From Tragulus kanchil (Eukaryota; Chordata; Mammalia; Artiodactyla; Tragulidae), in NCBI GenBank assembly GCA_022376925.1, contig JAIOJX010000002.1, positions 136,100,831 through 136,164,830 of the forward strand: a stretch of DNA of 64,000 bases. Direction: 5' to 3'. The notes below the pieces were generated by a model that ran no database searches, was not told where the DNA came from, and saw nothing but the letters and a program-made list of their open reading frames with translations. Positions 1 to 11,781 of this stretch are shown one piece after another. Numbering within the stretch: position 1 is the stretch's first letter; each line of letters opens with the position of its first letter. The translations under genes and the position numbers were made by a program.

Positions 1-530
1 TATATATATATGTGTGTAAAACTAAATCTGCTGTATACATGAAGTTAATACAGAATTACACATCAATTATACTTCAGTTAAAAAAAAAACTGAAGTAAGT
101 CAGAAAGATAAAGATAAATGTTACATACTAATGCATGTATATGGAATCTAGAAAAGTTGTACTGATGAATTTATGTGCAGGGCAGCAGTGGAGAAACAGA
201 CATAGAGAACAGACTGATGGACACTGAGGGAATGGAGGAGTAGGTGAGATGTATGGAAAGAGTAACATGGAAACTTACATTACTATAGGTAAAATAGACA
301 ACCAATGGGAATCTGCTGTAAGACTGAGGGAACTCAAACAGGGGCTCTGTAACAACCTAGAGGGCTGGGATGAGGAGGGAGAAGGGAGGGAAGGTCAAGA
401 GGGAGGGGACCCTGACTGATTCATGTTGATGTTTGGCAGAAAACAACAAAACTCTAAAGTTGTAATTGTAATCTTTCAATTAAAAGAAGTTTTGGGGGAA
501 AAAATCAACAAAACAAAATAAAAAATCAAG
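1..530 (+). mobile_element. L1_BT-like LINE 3' ends
   Basis: 1-90 is a terminal L1 fragment ending in an A-run. 90-530 resembles the ruminant L1 3' region (GGAATCTAGAAAA, GGGCAGCAGTGG, CAGAAAACAACAAAA) with an A-rich tail. Repeated at about 955-1640 in duplication A. No intact ORF. Confidence 0.7.
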
Positions 531-625
531 ATAGAAAGACACCGCCAGAGGGTATCTAGAGTGCTTCCAGTAGATTAATAGTTGGGGACTCATAGAAGCA
601 CTACTCTACATAAACAGTAAGGACC

Positions 626-956
626 TTTTTTTTTTTTTTTTAAAGATTTATTTATCTATATGGGGCGGGTGTCCGGTTGGGGGGAGGGGGGGGCGGGCAG
701 GCCACTTCTATTGGTCTTTCATTTGTCTGTCATCCGTCTTTGTTCTTTGGCTCCTGTGGGCCTCCCATCGCGGTGGCGTCTGTCGTTGCAGAGCGTCGGC
801 TCCAGGTGCATGCGCTCCAGAGCTCCGGCTCGGTGATTGGACACATTGGTCCAGCTGCTCCGCGGCACGTGGGATCTTCCCAGGCCAGGGATCGAACCGG
901 TGCCCCTTGCACTGCAAGGCGGTGTCCTTACCCACTGGACCACCAGGGGAAGCCCC
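626..956 (-). mobile_element. CHR-like tRNA-derived SINE
   Basis: Antisense, with the T-run of its tail at 626-641 and the 5' GGGGCTTCCCCTGGTGG head at about 956. Pol III B-box-like GGTTCGATCCCTGG is present in sense. Short open frames on both strands here are SINE-derived and not genes. Confidence 0.85.
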
Positions 957-1708
957 CTATTTTTAATATATAGCACAGGTAGCTGTATTCAGTATCTTGT
1001 AATAACTTAGAATGGAAAGAATCTGTAAAAGAATATATGTAACAATATATTTATGTGATATTTATAAGTAATATATTTACATGTTTTTATATACATACAG
1101 CGTAATATATATATATATATGTGTGTAAAACTAAATCTGCTGTATACATGAAGTTAATACAGAATTACACATCAATTATACTTCAGTTAAAAAAAAAACT
1201 GAAGTAAGTCAGAAAGATAAAGATAAATGTTACATACTAATGCATGTATATGGAATCTAGAAAAGTTGTACTGATGAATTTATGTGCAGGGCAGCAGTGG
1301 AGAAACAGACATAGAGAACAGACTGATGGACACTGAGGGAATGGAGGAGTAGGTGAGATGTATGGAAAGAGTAACATGGAAACTTACATTACTATAGGTA
1401 AAATAGACAACCAATGGGAATCTGCTGTAAGACTGAGGGAACTCAAACAGGGGCTCTGTAACAACCTAGAGGGCTGGGATGAGGAGGGAGAAGGGAGGGA
1501 AGGTCAAGAGGGAGGGGACCCTGACTGATTCATGTTGATGTTTGGCAGAAAACAACAAAACTCTAAAGTTGTAATTGTAATCTTTCAATTAAAAGAAGTT
1601 TTGGGGGAAAAAATCAACAAAACAAAATAAAAAATCAAGATAGAAAGACACCGCCAGAGGGTATCTAGAGTGCTTCCAGTAATGTTGAGTGAAGAATCCC
1701 ATCAAGGG

Positions 1709-1967
1709 GAGCTTCCCTGGTGGTCCAGTGGGTAGGCACACCACCTTGCAGTGCAAGGGGCACCAGTTCGATTCCTGGCCTGGGAAGATCCCATGTGCCG
1801 TGGAGCGGCTGGACCAATGTGTCCAACTACCAAGCCAGAGCTCTGGAGCGCATGCGCCCAGAGCTGGTGCTCAGCAGTGACAGAGGCCACTGCAATGAAG
1901 GGCCCACACGGGCCAAAGAACAAAGATGGAAATAAATGAAAGACCAATAGAAATGGCCAAAAAAAAA
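1709..1967 (+). mobile_element. CHR-like tRNA-derived SINE
   Basis: Full-length sense copy from GCTTCCCTGGTGGTCCAG to an A9 tail at 1959-1967, inserted just past the end of duplication A. Confidence 0.85.
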
Positions 1968-2137
1968 GTTGAGAATGCCATCAAGGACCTGGACTTGTTC
2001 TTTGTGCTCTGCCTTCCTGAGCATGCTGGCTTTAATTTTTTGTCGCTGTCGTGTCATAAAGTAGCTGCTAGAGTGCCAGGCAGCTAAAGGAAAGATAGCC
2101 TTTTATTTAGTAGTCTCTTATCTTTTTATCCAGAATA

Positions 2138-2796
2138 AAGTGCCTCCCAAGGCTGCTCAGATTATACTTTCATCTGTATCTCAAGGTACAAATTGGGGGT
2201 AGGATTGCCAGATGAGACACAGAATGCTGAGTTAAATTTGAATTTTGAATAAACACAGATTTTTATTTTTTTTTTTAGTATGTGTCCCACAAGAAATTCA
2301 GATTTAACCTAGTGTCCTCTGTTATTTTATATAAGTAAAAATATTAATAATTTGTTCAATCTGTCAACCCTAGAACTGGCTCTCCCTGCAAGAGGGCCTG
2401 GGAAATAAAATGTCTGGCTTTCTGGCATTTTTTGTCAGGTGAGATGGTCAAGAGAGAAAGAAGCTGGAAAGCTTGTAGGTCATCAGCTACCCAGTGTGGA
2501 GTCATTTTGATTGCGGCCTTCATTCCAAGGCAGCTACTTACCATATCAAATGACTATTCCATACCTCTCCTTAGATACCCTCCTCCAAACTCCACTGGTC
2601 TTGGTATGAAATCCAGCGCCTTCCCACAACCTGTGAGTCCTGCTCTGCATGTTCCCACCCCTATTCAACCCTCCTACCTTCTCTCTGCCTCTCTGCTCCC
2701 ACCACTGACCTCTGCCCAGCTCTGCCAACCTACCAAACTCTGATGCCACAGGGCCCTGCTGTCAGGGGACTGGAGATATAAGAAACACAGCCAAAG
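2138..2796. other. Unclassified intergenic DNA
   Basis: No gene or familiar repeat recognised. A short plus-strand open frame (2432-2743) has no recognisable domain and no splice context. The same sequence recurs at 3252-3910 in duplication B. Confidence 0.5.
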
Positions 2797-3110
2797 GGGC
2801 TTCCCTGGTGGCTCTAGTGGTAAAGAATTCACCTGCCAATGCAGGAGACATGGGTTCAGTCCCTGAGCTGGAAAGATCTCACATGCCAAACAGCTGAGCC
2901 CAAGCGCCACAACTATTGAGCCTGTGCTCAGAGCCCAGGAGCTGCAACTCGTGAGCCTACATGCTGCATCTACTGAGGCCTGTGCCCTGCAAGAAGAGAA
3001 GCCACCTCAATGAGAAGCCTGCGCACCGCAACTAGAGAGCAGACCCCACTCAATGCAACTAGGGAAAGCCCGTGCACAACAAGAAAGACCCAGCGCAGTC
3101 AAAAATAAAG
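2797..3110 (+). mobile_element. Bov-tA-type SINE
   Basis: Sense copy with the tRNA-like head GGCTTCCCTGGTGGCTC and the descending 'GAGCCTGTGCTC/GCCACAACTA' body, ending in AAAAATAAAG. Duplicated at 3911-4224. Confidence 0.8.
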
Positions 3111-4381
3111 ACACACAGCCAATGTTCAGTTCACAGATCACTTGGTTTATGGCACATAACACAGGATTAGGTAGGGAAACGGGAATAAAGTTGAAAGGAG
3201 GCATCTCAGCTGTCTGCCAGCCGGCAAGGGGTCACGGCAGGTGTGGGTGGGAAGTGCCTCCCAAGGCTGCTCAGATTATACTTTCATCTGTATCTCAAGG
3301 TACAAATTGGGGGTAGGATTGCCAGATGAGACACAGAATGCTGAGTTAAATTTGAATTTTGAATAAACACAGATTTTTATTTTTTTTTTTAGTATGTGTC
3401 CCACAAGAAATTCAGATTTAACCTAGTGTCCTCTGTTATTTTATATAAGTAAAAATATTAATAATTTGTTCAATCTGTCAACCCTAGAACTGGCTCTCCC
3501 TGCAAGAGGGCCTGGGAAATAAAATGTCTGGCTTTCTGGCATTTTTTGTCAGGTGAGATGGTCAAGAGAGAAAGAAGCTGGAAAGCTTGTAGGTCATCAG
3601 CTACCCAGTGTGGAGTCATTTTGATTGCGGCCTTCATTCCAAGGCAGCTACTTACCATATCAAATGACTATTCCATACCTCTCCTTAGATACCCTCCTCC
3701 AAACTCCACTGGTCTTGGTATGAAATCCAGCGCCTTCCCACAACCTGTGAGTCCTGCTCTGCATGTTCCCACCCCTATTCAACCCTCCTACCTTCTCTCT
3801 GCCTCTCTGCTCCCACCACTGACCTCTGCCCAGCTCTGCCAACCTACCAAACTCTGATGCCACAGGGCCCTGCTGTCAGGGGACTGGAGATATAAGAAAC
3901 ACAGCCAAAGGGGCTTCCCTGGTGGCTCTAGTGGTAAAGAATTCACCTGCCAATGCAGGAGACATGGGTTCAGTCCCTGAGCTGGAAAGATCTCACATGC
4001 CAAACAGCTGAGCCCAAGCGCCACAACTATTGAGCCTGTGCTCAGAGCCCAGGAGCTGCAACTCGTGAGCCTACATGCTGCATCTACTGAGGCCTGTGCC
4101 CTGCAAGAAGAGAAGCCACCTCAATGAGAAGCCTGCGCACCGCAACTAGAGAGCAGACCCCACTCAATGCAACTAGGGAAAGCCCGTGCACAACAAGAAA
4201 GACCCAGCGCAGTCAAAAATAAAGACACACAGCCAATGTTCAGTTCACAGATCACTTGGTTTATGGCACATAACACAGGATTAGGTAGGGAAACGGGATA
4301 GTGAACCACTCCAAGAGGTCTTGAAAGGAGGCATCTCAGCTGTCTGCCAGCCGGCAAGGGGTCACGGCAGGTGTGGGTGGG

Positions 4382-4672
4382 AAGTGGCCTTCTGCTTGGG
4401 CAGCTTCAATCTGGAAGGGCTGCCCGGAGCAGGAAGTCAGGTCCTCTAGCAAAGTGGCTTCAAGTCTCTGCTCAGTGGCTTCTTCCAGAGACGTAATGGG
4501 TTCCCCAGGGGAGGGTGTCTTGGTCCTCCATTCCGATGAAGTACACGGCTCGTCACGTTTCTAAAGTAACACTCTATCCATATGCCTCACTCTCAAAGTC
4601 CCACTGCCCATGTTCCAAAACAACTAATGTGGAAACTCACATTGGCCACTGTGCCTCCATTTTTTGAAACAA
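4382..4672. other. Unclassified intergenic DNA
   Basis: No gene or repeat recognised between duplication B and the next SINE. Confidence 0.45.
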
Positions 4673-4943
4673 GATATTTAAAATTTTTATATATTTGTTT
4701 ATGGCTGCACTGGGTCTTTGCTGCTACGCAAGGGATTTCTCTGGTTATGAAGAGCGGGGGCTCCTCTTCACTGTGGTGTGCGGGCATCTCATTGTGATGG
4801 CTTCTCTCGTTGCAAAGCACAGTCTTTAGGGCACTCGGGCTTGGTTACCACATGCTGTGTGGCATCTTCCCAGATCAGGGGCTGAACCCGTGTCCCCTGC
4901 CTTTGCAGGTGGATTTGGAAGCACTGGAGCACCAGGGAAGCCC
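4673..4943 (-). mobile_element. Bov-tA-type SINE, diverged
   Basis: Antisense: A/T-rich tail at 4673-4700, then 'GGCTGCACTGGGTCTTTGCTG' class body, ending ACCAGGGAAGCCC at 4943. Confidence 0.75.
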
Positions 4944-5300
4944 TGTGACTCCATTTTGAACTGCCTAACATCGCTTAAATCTTACAAGGTTCACACAAGA
5001 TGAGTAGGAATCATAACACTAAAGAAATCACATCATCTGACCCTCTGCCTCTGCTGGCCTTTGCACTCCTGTTCCTTTTCCTGACTCAGCCTTCTCACTT
5101 AAAGCTGAGATTAAGTGTCGCCTCCCTGTCACCCTGTGTAAACATCCCCTGGGGTGGTAACTTGGCATCCTGTTTTTCTTTTTTTTGCTTTTATGGTCCT
5201 TGCGTGAACTCGTCATCATTCTTTTCATTCCAGAAGTATTTATCAAGCACGTTCTATGTATGAGGCACTAAAATGAACAAATAAAACACAATAATTGCGC

Positions 5301-7415
5301 TGCTCATGTGACTTCGGTGTCTCAAGATTGTCATTGTGTTTTCACTCAATGATGTAATCCTACCTTTATTGCATGTTTGACTTTTTTTTTTTTAATATTT
5401 ATTTATTTATTTATTTTGGGCTGGGGTCGGGTTGGGAAGGGAGGGGAGCAGGCGGGCCACTTCTATTGGTCTTTCATTTCTCTATTTTCATCCGTCTTTG
5501 TTCTTTGGCTCCTGTGGGCCTCCCATCACAGTGGCATCTGTTGTTGCAGAGCACCGGCTCTGGGCGGATGCGCTCCAGAGCTCTGGCTCGGTCATTGGAC
5601 ACATCGGTCCGGCCGCTCCGCGGCACGTGGGATCTTCCCAGGCCAGGGATCGAACCGGCACCCCTTGCACTGCAAGGCAGTGTCCTTACCCACTGGACCA
5701 CCAGGGGAAGCCTGCATGCTTGACTTTTAACTACTCTATGAGAATATTTGGGATTCAGATGTTGGGGCCTCAGGATCTGTCGCCAACGACGGACAGCCCA
5801 GTGGGTTATGCATGTGTTCATAACATGTGTTGGGCTCTTGAAGATCAGCTCAAGAGAAACACAGCGACTCCAGTGGCAACACATCTTTTACTATTGCAGG
5901 TGCTCTTTGCACGGGGGCATCTCTCAAGCCCGGACACGTTGACCCCCTGGGGGGAAAAGGCAGGTAGCTGTGGAACAAGGTCCAAGATCTTGCTCAGCTC
6001 AGTGCTGGGGAAATTGATGTGCGCTGTCTGCAAATAGAACTTGCTATACTCAATGATTAAGTCAGAAAATGATCAGAGAGAGTTTCATGAATTTAAGGAA
6101 GGCCCATGGTTCTGGTTGTACCCACCCACTGTGTCCCAGTCGTGGGTGAGTTTGAGTGGTGGGATCTGAAACCTGGGGGTGGATCATGCCTTCCAGACAG
6201 CAGAAGAAAGAGAATTTAGAGACACAAGGAGAGGGGACCAATTATGAAAGTGAGATGTGGGGGTCGTCCCTGAGAAGTGAGAACCAGGGTGTAAAGGAAC
6301 ATTACAGTTCCTTTACATTACATTGGAAAAGGAGTCATGAAAGTAAACTTCACATTGGTGCTCATGTGACTTGTGTCTCAAGATTGTCATTGTGTTTTCA
6401 CTCAATGATGTAATCCTACCTTTATTGCATGTTTGACTTTTTTTTTTTTAATATTTATTTATTTATTTATTTTGGGCTGGGGTCGGGTTGGGAAGGGAGG
6501 GGAGCAGGCGGGCCACTTCTATTGGTCTTTCATTTCTCTATTTTCATCCGTCTTTGTTCTTTGGCTCCTGTGGGCCTCCCATCACAGTGGCATCTGTTGT
6601 TGCAGAGCACCGGCTCTGGGCGGATGCGCTCCAGAGCTCTGGCTCGGTCATTGGACACATCGGTCCGGCCGCTCCGCGGCACGTGGGATCTTCCCAGGCC
6701 AGGGATCGAACCGGCACCCCTTGCACTGCAAGGCAGTGTCCTTACCCACTGGACCACCAGGGGAAGCCTGCATGCTTGACTTTTAACTACTCTATGAGAA
6801 TATTTGGGATTCAGATGTTGGGGCCTCAGGATCTGTCGCCAACGACGGACAGCCCAGTGGGTTATGCATGTGTTCATAACATGTGTTGGGCTCTTGAAGA
6901 TCAGCTCAAGAGAAACACAGCGACTCCAGTGGCAACACATCTTTTACTATTGCAGGTGCTCTTTGCACGGGGGCATCTCTCAAGCCCGGACACGTTGACC
7001 CCCTGGGGGGAAAAGGCAGGTAGCTGTGGAACAAGGTCCAAGATCTTGCTCAGCTCAGTGCTGGGGAAATTGATGTGCGCTGTCTGCAAATAGAACTTGC
7101 TATACTCAATGATTAAGTCAGAAAATGATCAGAGAGAGTTTCATGAATTTAAGGAAGGCCCATGGTTCTGGTTGTACCCACCCACTGTGTCCCAGTCGTG
7201 GGTGAGTTTGAGTGGTGGGATCTGAAACCTGGGGGTGGATCATGCCTTCCAGACAGCAGAAGAAAGAGAATTTAGAGACACAAGGAGAGGGGACCAATTA
7301 TGAAAGTGAGATGTGGGGGTCGTCCCTGAGAAGTGAGAACCAGGGTGTAAAAGGAACATTACAGTTCCTTTACATTACATTGGAAAAGGAGTCATGAAAG
7401 TAAACTTCACATTGG
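5301..7415. repeat. Tandem duplication C (unit 1,058 bp)
   Basis: 5301-6358 recurs at 6359-7415 with a few small indels (for example CGGTGT against GTGT near the start, and an A-run length change near 7350). Carries one CHR-like SINE with its target-site duplications. Confidence 0.95.
5386..5713 (-). mobile_element. CHR-like SINE with target-site duplication
   Basis: Antisense, near-full-length. Flanked by GCATGTTTGACTTTT (5371-5385) and GCATGCTTGACTTTT (5714-5728), a 15-bp duplication with one mismatch, indicating recent insertion. Duplicated at about 6442-6769 (duplication C). Confidence 0.88.
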
Positions 7416-7420
7416 TGCTC

Positions 7421-8010
7421 GTGATGAAGTGCTGTGGATTGCCAAGAATGACCCTAAAGACTTCTAGAATTTCTGTCTCCCCTGATTGAATCAGGAGTGG
7501 CCACATGATTTGCTTTGGCCAATAGGACCAAGAAAACCTGAGTGAGGACTTCCTGGTGGTCCAGTGGTTAAGGCGCTGTGCTTCCAATGCTGGGGATGCA
7601 GATTCAATCCTTGGTTGGGGAACCAAGATCCCTCATGTTTGTATGGCATGGCCAGAAAAAAGAGAAAGAGATCATGAGCAACTTGGCAGGTGCTTGTACA
7701 CAGAGGTTCACTTTTCTCGTGGTCACCACATGGTGACCACAATGAGAATGATCCTGGGGTTGTTCTGTTGGATGAGAAGGTCACATGGAGCTGAAATGAG
7801 CTGTCTGGATGAGGCCCTCCAGGCCCCAGGCCCCAGTCAACTCATTAGCTGACCACGGATATACAAGGGAGCCCAGACCAGGTCACCCAAGCCAGCCCAG
7901 ACCAGAAGTGCCCAGGCACCTTGTAGAATCGTGAGCTAAATGCCTGGTTTTCGTTTTAAGCCCCTAGGTTTAGGGATAGTTTGTTACCCCTCAGTAGCTA
8001 ACCCATACAG
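7421..8010 (+). mobile_element. MLT1/MaLR-like LTR with a SINE inside
   Basis: Resembles a mammalian MaLR-type LTR: 'GGCCACATGATTTGCTTTGGCCAATAG'-type 5' half and a terminal part with AATCGTGAGCTAAATG and TTTTAAGCCCCTAGGTTT. Interrupted by a SINE at 7546-7670. Duplicated at about 8503-9093. Classification is from pattern memory. Confidence 0.5.
7546..7670 (+). mobile_element. Short tRNA-type SINE
   Basis: Head GGACTTCCTGGTGGTCCAG followed by a short body (GATTCAATCCTTGG as B-box-like region) and an AAAAAAGAGAAAG tail. Duplicated at 8628-8752. Confidence 0.7.
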
Positions 8011-9178
8011 GTGGGACTGGGAATTGGAGGGAAAAGACAAATTACTTGAATGGTTCCTTCTGTTGAAAGAAAATTGCACAATGTAAAAGTTGTGAGGGAT
8101 TCCCATATAGCCCAGCTGGTAAAGAATCTGCCTGCCATGCAGGAGACCCCAGTTTGGTTCCTGGGCCAGGGAGATCCCCTGGAGGAGAGAGATGATTAAG
8201 TCAGAAAATGATCAGAGAGAGTTTCATGAATTTAAGGAAGGCCCATGGTTCTGGTTGTACCCACCCACTGTGTCCCAGTCGTGGGTGAGTTTGAGTGGTG
8301 GGATCTGAAACCTGGGGGTGGATCATGCCTTCCAGACAGCAGAAGAAAGAGAATTTAGAGACACAAGGAGAGGGGACCAATTATGAAAGTGAGATGTGGG
8401 GGTCGTCCCTGAGAAGTGAGAACCAGGGTGTAAAGGAACATTACAGTTCCTTTACATTACATTGGAAAAGGAGTCATGAAAGTAAACTTCACATTGGTGC
8501 TCGTGATGAAGTGCTGTGGATTGCCAAGAATGACCCTAAAGACTTCTAGAATTTCTGTCTCCCCTGATTGAATCAGGAGTGGCCACATGATTTGCTTTGG
8601 CCAATAGGACCAAGAAAACCTGAGTGAGGACTTCCTGGTGGTCCAGTGGTTAAGGCGCTGTGCTTCCAATGCTGGGGATGCAGATTCAATCCTTGGTTGG
8701 GGAACCAAGATCCCTCATGTTTGTATGGCATGGCCAGAAAAAAGAGAAAGAGATCATGAGCAACTTGGCAGGTGCTTGTACACAGAGGTTCACTTTCTCT
8801 CGTGGTCACCACATGGTGACCACAATGAGAATGATCCTGGGGTTGTTCTGTTGGATGAGAAGGTCACATGGAGCTGAAATGAGCTGTCTGGATGAGGCCC
8901 TCCAGGCCCCAGGCCCCAGTCAACTCATTAGCTGACCACGGATATACAAGGGAGCCCAGACCAGGTCACCCAAGCCAGCCCAGACCAGAAGTGCCCAGGC
9001 ACCTTGTAGAATCGTGAGCTAAATGCCTGGTTTTCGTTTTAAGCCCCTAGGTTTAGGGATAGTTTGTTACCCCTCAGTAGCTAACCCATACAGGTGGGAC
9101 TGGGAATTGGAGGGAAAAGACAAATTACTTGAATGGTTCCTTCTGTTGAAAGAAAATTGCACAATGTAAAAGTTGTGA

Positions 9179-9476
9179 GGGATTCCCATATAGCCCAGCT
9201 GGTAAAGAATCTGCCTGCCATGCAGGAGACCCCAGTTTGGTTCCTGGGCCAGGGAGATCCCCTGGAGGAGAGAGAGGCTACCCACTCCAGTGTTCTTGGG
9301 CTTCCCTGGTGGCTCAGATGGTAAAGAATCTGCCTGTAATGTGGGTAGACCTGGGTTCGATCCCTGGGTTGGGAACATCTCCTGGAGAAGGGAAAGGCTC
9401 CAGAATTCTTGCCTGGAGAGTTCCATGGCTTGTCCATGGGGTGCAAAGAGTCAGATAGGACTGACTTTGACTTTTC
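9179..9476 (+). mobile_element. Bov-A2 SINE (dimer)
   Basis: Two monomers: the first from 9179, the second from GGCTTCCCTGGTGGCTCAG at 9299 through AAGAGTCAGATAGGACTGA. The truncated first half also appears at 8097-8191. Confidence 0.88.
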
Positions 9477-9771
9477 AAGAGTTGTGAGTTTTAATGGAGC
9501 AAAATCAGGACTGCAGCCTGGGAAACAACATTTTGGATAGCTCTGAGAAACTGCTCCAAGGAGTGGCTGTGGTCTGAGGGCTGCTAGAGGGCCAGTATTC
9601 TTCTCTTCCTGATTTCCCTCAGGGATCACCGGCTCACCATCCACGGTGGCTGCGATTGCGGGTGCCTGTGACATCCTTTGTTTACTGAGATGGCAGGAAA
9701 TACTCCATTTCTCACTTCACTAATACTTGCTGTGTGTCAAGTGGTGTGCCTTGTATTAAAATTTAATGATG

Positions 9772-10111
9772 GGGGCTTCTCTGGTGGTCCAGTGGGTCTC
9801 GGAGAGTCCGTCGTGCAGTGCAAGGGGCACTGGTTCGAGCCCTGGCCCGGGAAGATCCTACGTGCCCCAGAGCAGCTGGTAGGTGTGTCCAGTTACCGAG
9901 CCGGAGCTCTGGAGCGCATGCACCCAGAGCCAGTGCTCTGCGACAAAAGAGGCCACTGCGATGGGAGGCCCACACGGGCCAAAGAACAAAGATGGATGAA
10001 ACTAGACAAATGAAAGACCAGTGGAAGTGGCCCGCTCGCCTCCCTCCCTCCCTACCCCCGCCAAAAATAAATAAATAAATAAATAAATGTTAAAAATAAA
10101 TAAATAAAAAA
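9772..10111 (+). mobile_element. CHR-like SINE
   Basis: Sense copy with extended CTCC-rich 3' part and a long (AAAT)n tail at 10065-10111. Confidence 0.85.
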
Positions 10112-10549
10112 GAATTATAAATAAAAGAGGCCAAAATTAAAGAAAAAAACTAATGGTGAACATGGCAGACATGGGGGTCTGTGAGTGTAGATAGAGCCCA
10201 TCAGTGGCTCCCATAAGAAGCTTGGCCATTAAGCTATCTTATGGCAGGTTCAAGAGGGTGCTCTGGGAGATGGTGGGGGGAGAGAGAGATATGTAAGCTG
10301 CCAGACGAGGATGTGGTAGGTAAGCAGGCCCTGGGGTAGGGCGGAGCTGGGGTGGTGAAGTAGGGAAGGAAGAGAGTCCCTGACCAAGTGTGGAATGATT
10401 TAGGAAAGACTGGCCACGTGTTGCCAAGAGGCAACCATTTCCTCTGGAGAGTCATGGAGATGTCCCAGGGGGCTCACAGGGTGCTTTCACGGTATCTATT
10501 CTCAGTGGAGGTGATATTTTTCCCATTGGAGCCAAAATTGCTTTAGTAA
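10112..10549. other. Unclassified intergenic DNA
   Basis: No gene recognised. Minus-strand frames around 10234-10455 are proline/serine-rich readings of a purine-rich tract and look non-coding. Confidence 0.45.
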
Positions 10550-10769
10550 GTTTAGGGTTGTTGTTGTTTAGTTACTAAGTTGTCCCATTCTTTGAGACCC
10601 CGTGGACAGTAGCCTGCCTGATTCCTGTGTCCATGGAATTCTCCAAGCAAGAATACAGGAGTGGGTTGCCATTTCCTCTCCCAGGGGATCTTCCAGACCC
10701 AGGGACTGAACCCAAGTCTCCTGCATTGGCAGACAGACCCGTTACCACTGTGCCATCAGGGAAGCCCAG
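10550..10769 (-). mobile_element. Bov-A2 SINE
   Basis: Antisense: begins GTTGTTGTTTAGTTACTAAG and ends ATCAGGGAAGCCC at 10769. Confidence 0.87.
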
Positions 10770-10772
10770 GGT

Positions 10773-11750
10773 TACCGTTCAGGGGTAGTTATTAACCCTC
10801 CAAAGAGCCACAGGATATAAGCAGATATGGAGGAGTGTCTGTGGTATTAGTACTTTCTGGAGGAATAATAAGGCGAAAAAATGGCTAAAAAGTCTCCATA
10901 GAGGAGAAATCATGAAAAAAATGGTTGAGAAACACTGTCTTAAGGGACTCTATTTCCAGATCCTCACCTTGTACAATGTGCTCTCTCTCTCCATGGCCCT
11001 CCCCCAACTTCTCAGAAGAGCATTGTTCTCCTTCATCTCAAATCTGGGCTTCTGTTTTGCTCTGGGAATTAAAACCTGAGGTGGGGTGGGGGTGGGGGAC
11101 AATTAGAAATACTGGTACTGGCATTGAGAAAATGAATAAATAACAATGATCAAGTATCAGACGAATCCTTGTTTAGATTGGAAGGATTCTTTTGCTCTCA
11201 ACCAAATTGAAGGGAGATGTAATAGCTTAGCATGCTTAAAAAAATTTTTTTAAAGCAATAGACTTGAAAGAAGTTTTTTAAAAAAGAATAGGTTATTTTT
11301 GGCATATAACTCCAAAGATGTTCAAAGAAGTGTGTAGCATTGCTATAGAAACTTCCTTCTATTGGTTTTGTGAAAAGCCTCTTCATGCCTGCAACTGTAA
11401 AAATGAAAAATAGAAATGGAATTGATGCTGAACTCTGTCTTATAGAAATAAGCCAGAGTATTTGGGATGTGAGCTCATTGGATAAATAAGTGAAACCTGC
11501 TATATCCATCGCATTAAAAAATGCATTTTCTGTAAGATTTTATTTTTTTATGTTTAATCATAAATCATCAACATGCACCGTATAGCTGGGTTATGCTGAT
11601 CAATTTTCTAACAATAATTGTAATGATAATCATCCAGAAGAGAATAAAGCTAGCATTGAGACCCACTGTTCACAGAAAATGCATAGAAGTTTTAATTTCT
11701 CTCTGTCTCCCCTTCTCTGTGCAGACACATATTTCCATAAGATCTTACAC
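10773..11750. other. Unclassified AT-rich intergenic DNA
   Basis: No gene or repeat recognised. The minus-strand frame at 11198-11509 (103 codons) has no identifiable domain and sits in low-complexity AT-rich DNA. Recurs in duplication E at 11960-12936. Confidence 0.45.
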
Positions 11751-11781
11751 AAAACCTGAACAAACATTTTGGCCAATCCAA
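11751..11781. mobile_element. Mariner terminal inverted repeat remnant
   Basis: AAAACCTGAACAAACATTTT followed by GGCCAATCCAAC matches the typical end of ruminant/mammalian mariner (Tc1/mariner) elements. No transposase frame or second end was found close by. Also present at 12937-12968 and 14001-14031 through duplications E and F. Confidence 0.55.

Larger units (their letters stand above)
1..1681. repeat. Tandem duplication A (unit 1,109 bp)
   Basis: 1-572 recurs at about 1110-1681. The phase implies that the first unit began upstream of the window, so 573-1109 should have its partner outside it. Contents: L1 3' ends and a CHR-like SINE. Confidence 0.9.
2138..4381. repeat. Tandem duplication B (unit 1,114/1,130 bp)
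   Basis: 2138-3251 recurs at 3252-4381. The copies match except near their ends: about 3184-3195 in copy 1 is replaced in copy 2 by a different stretch 16 bp longer (about 4299-4322), which is not a homopolymer difference. Junction microhomology is GAAGTG. Confidence 0.95.
7109..9276. repeat. Tandem duplication D (unit 1,083 bp)
   Basis: 7109-8191 recurs at 8192-9276. It overlaps duplication C, so 7109-7415 is present three times (6052-6358, 7109-7415, 8192-8500). The first copy cuts a Bov-A2 SINE in half at 8191; the second continues into the complete element. Confidence 0.95.

Noticed and set aside
831..950. tRNA-like B-box and cloverleaf-like sequences
   Set aside because: They belong to tRNA-derived SINE heads. 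No intact tRNA gene with acceptor stem pairing was seen.
5432..6037. 201-codon plus-strand open frame, also at 6488-7093
   Set aside because: The first ~95 codons are an antisense CHR-like SINE read through; the rest is ordinary intergenic DNA. The identical second copy comes from tandem duplication C.
9081..9674. 197-codon minus-strand open frame
   Set aside because: Mostly a Bov-A2 dimer in antisense; no domain in the unique remainder.
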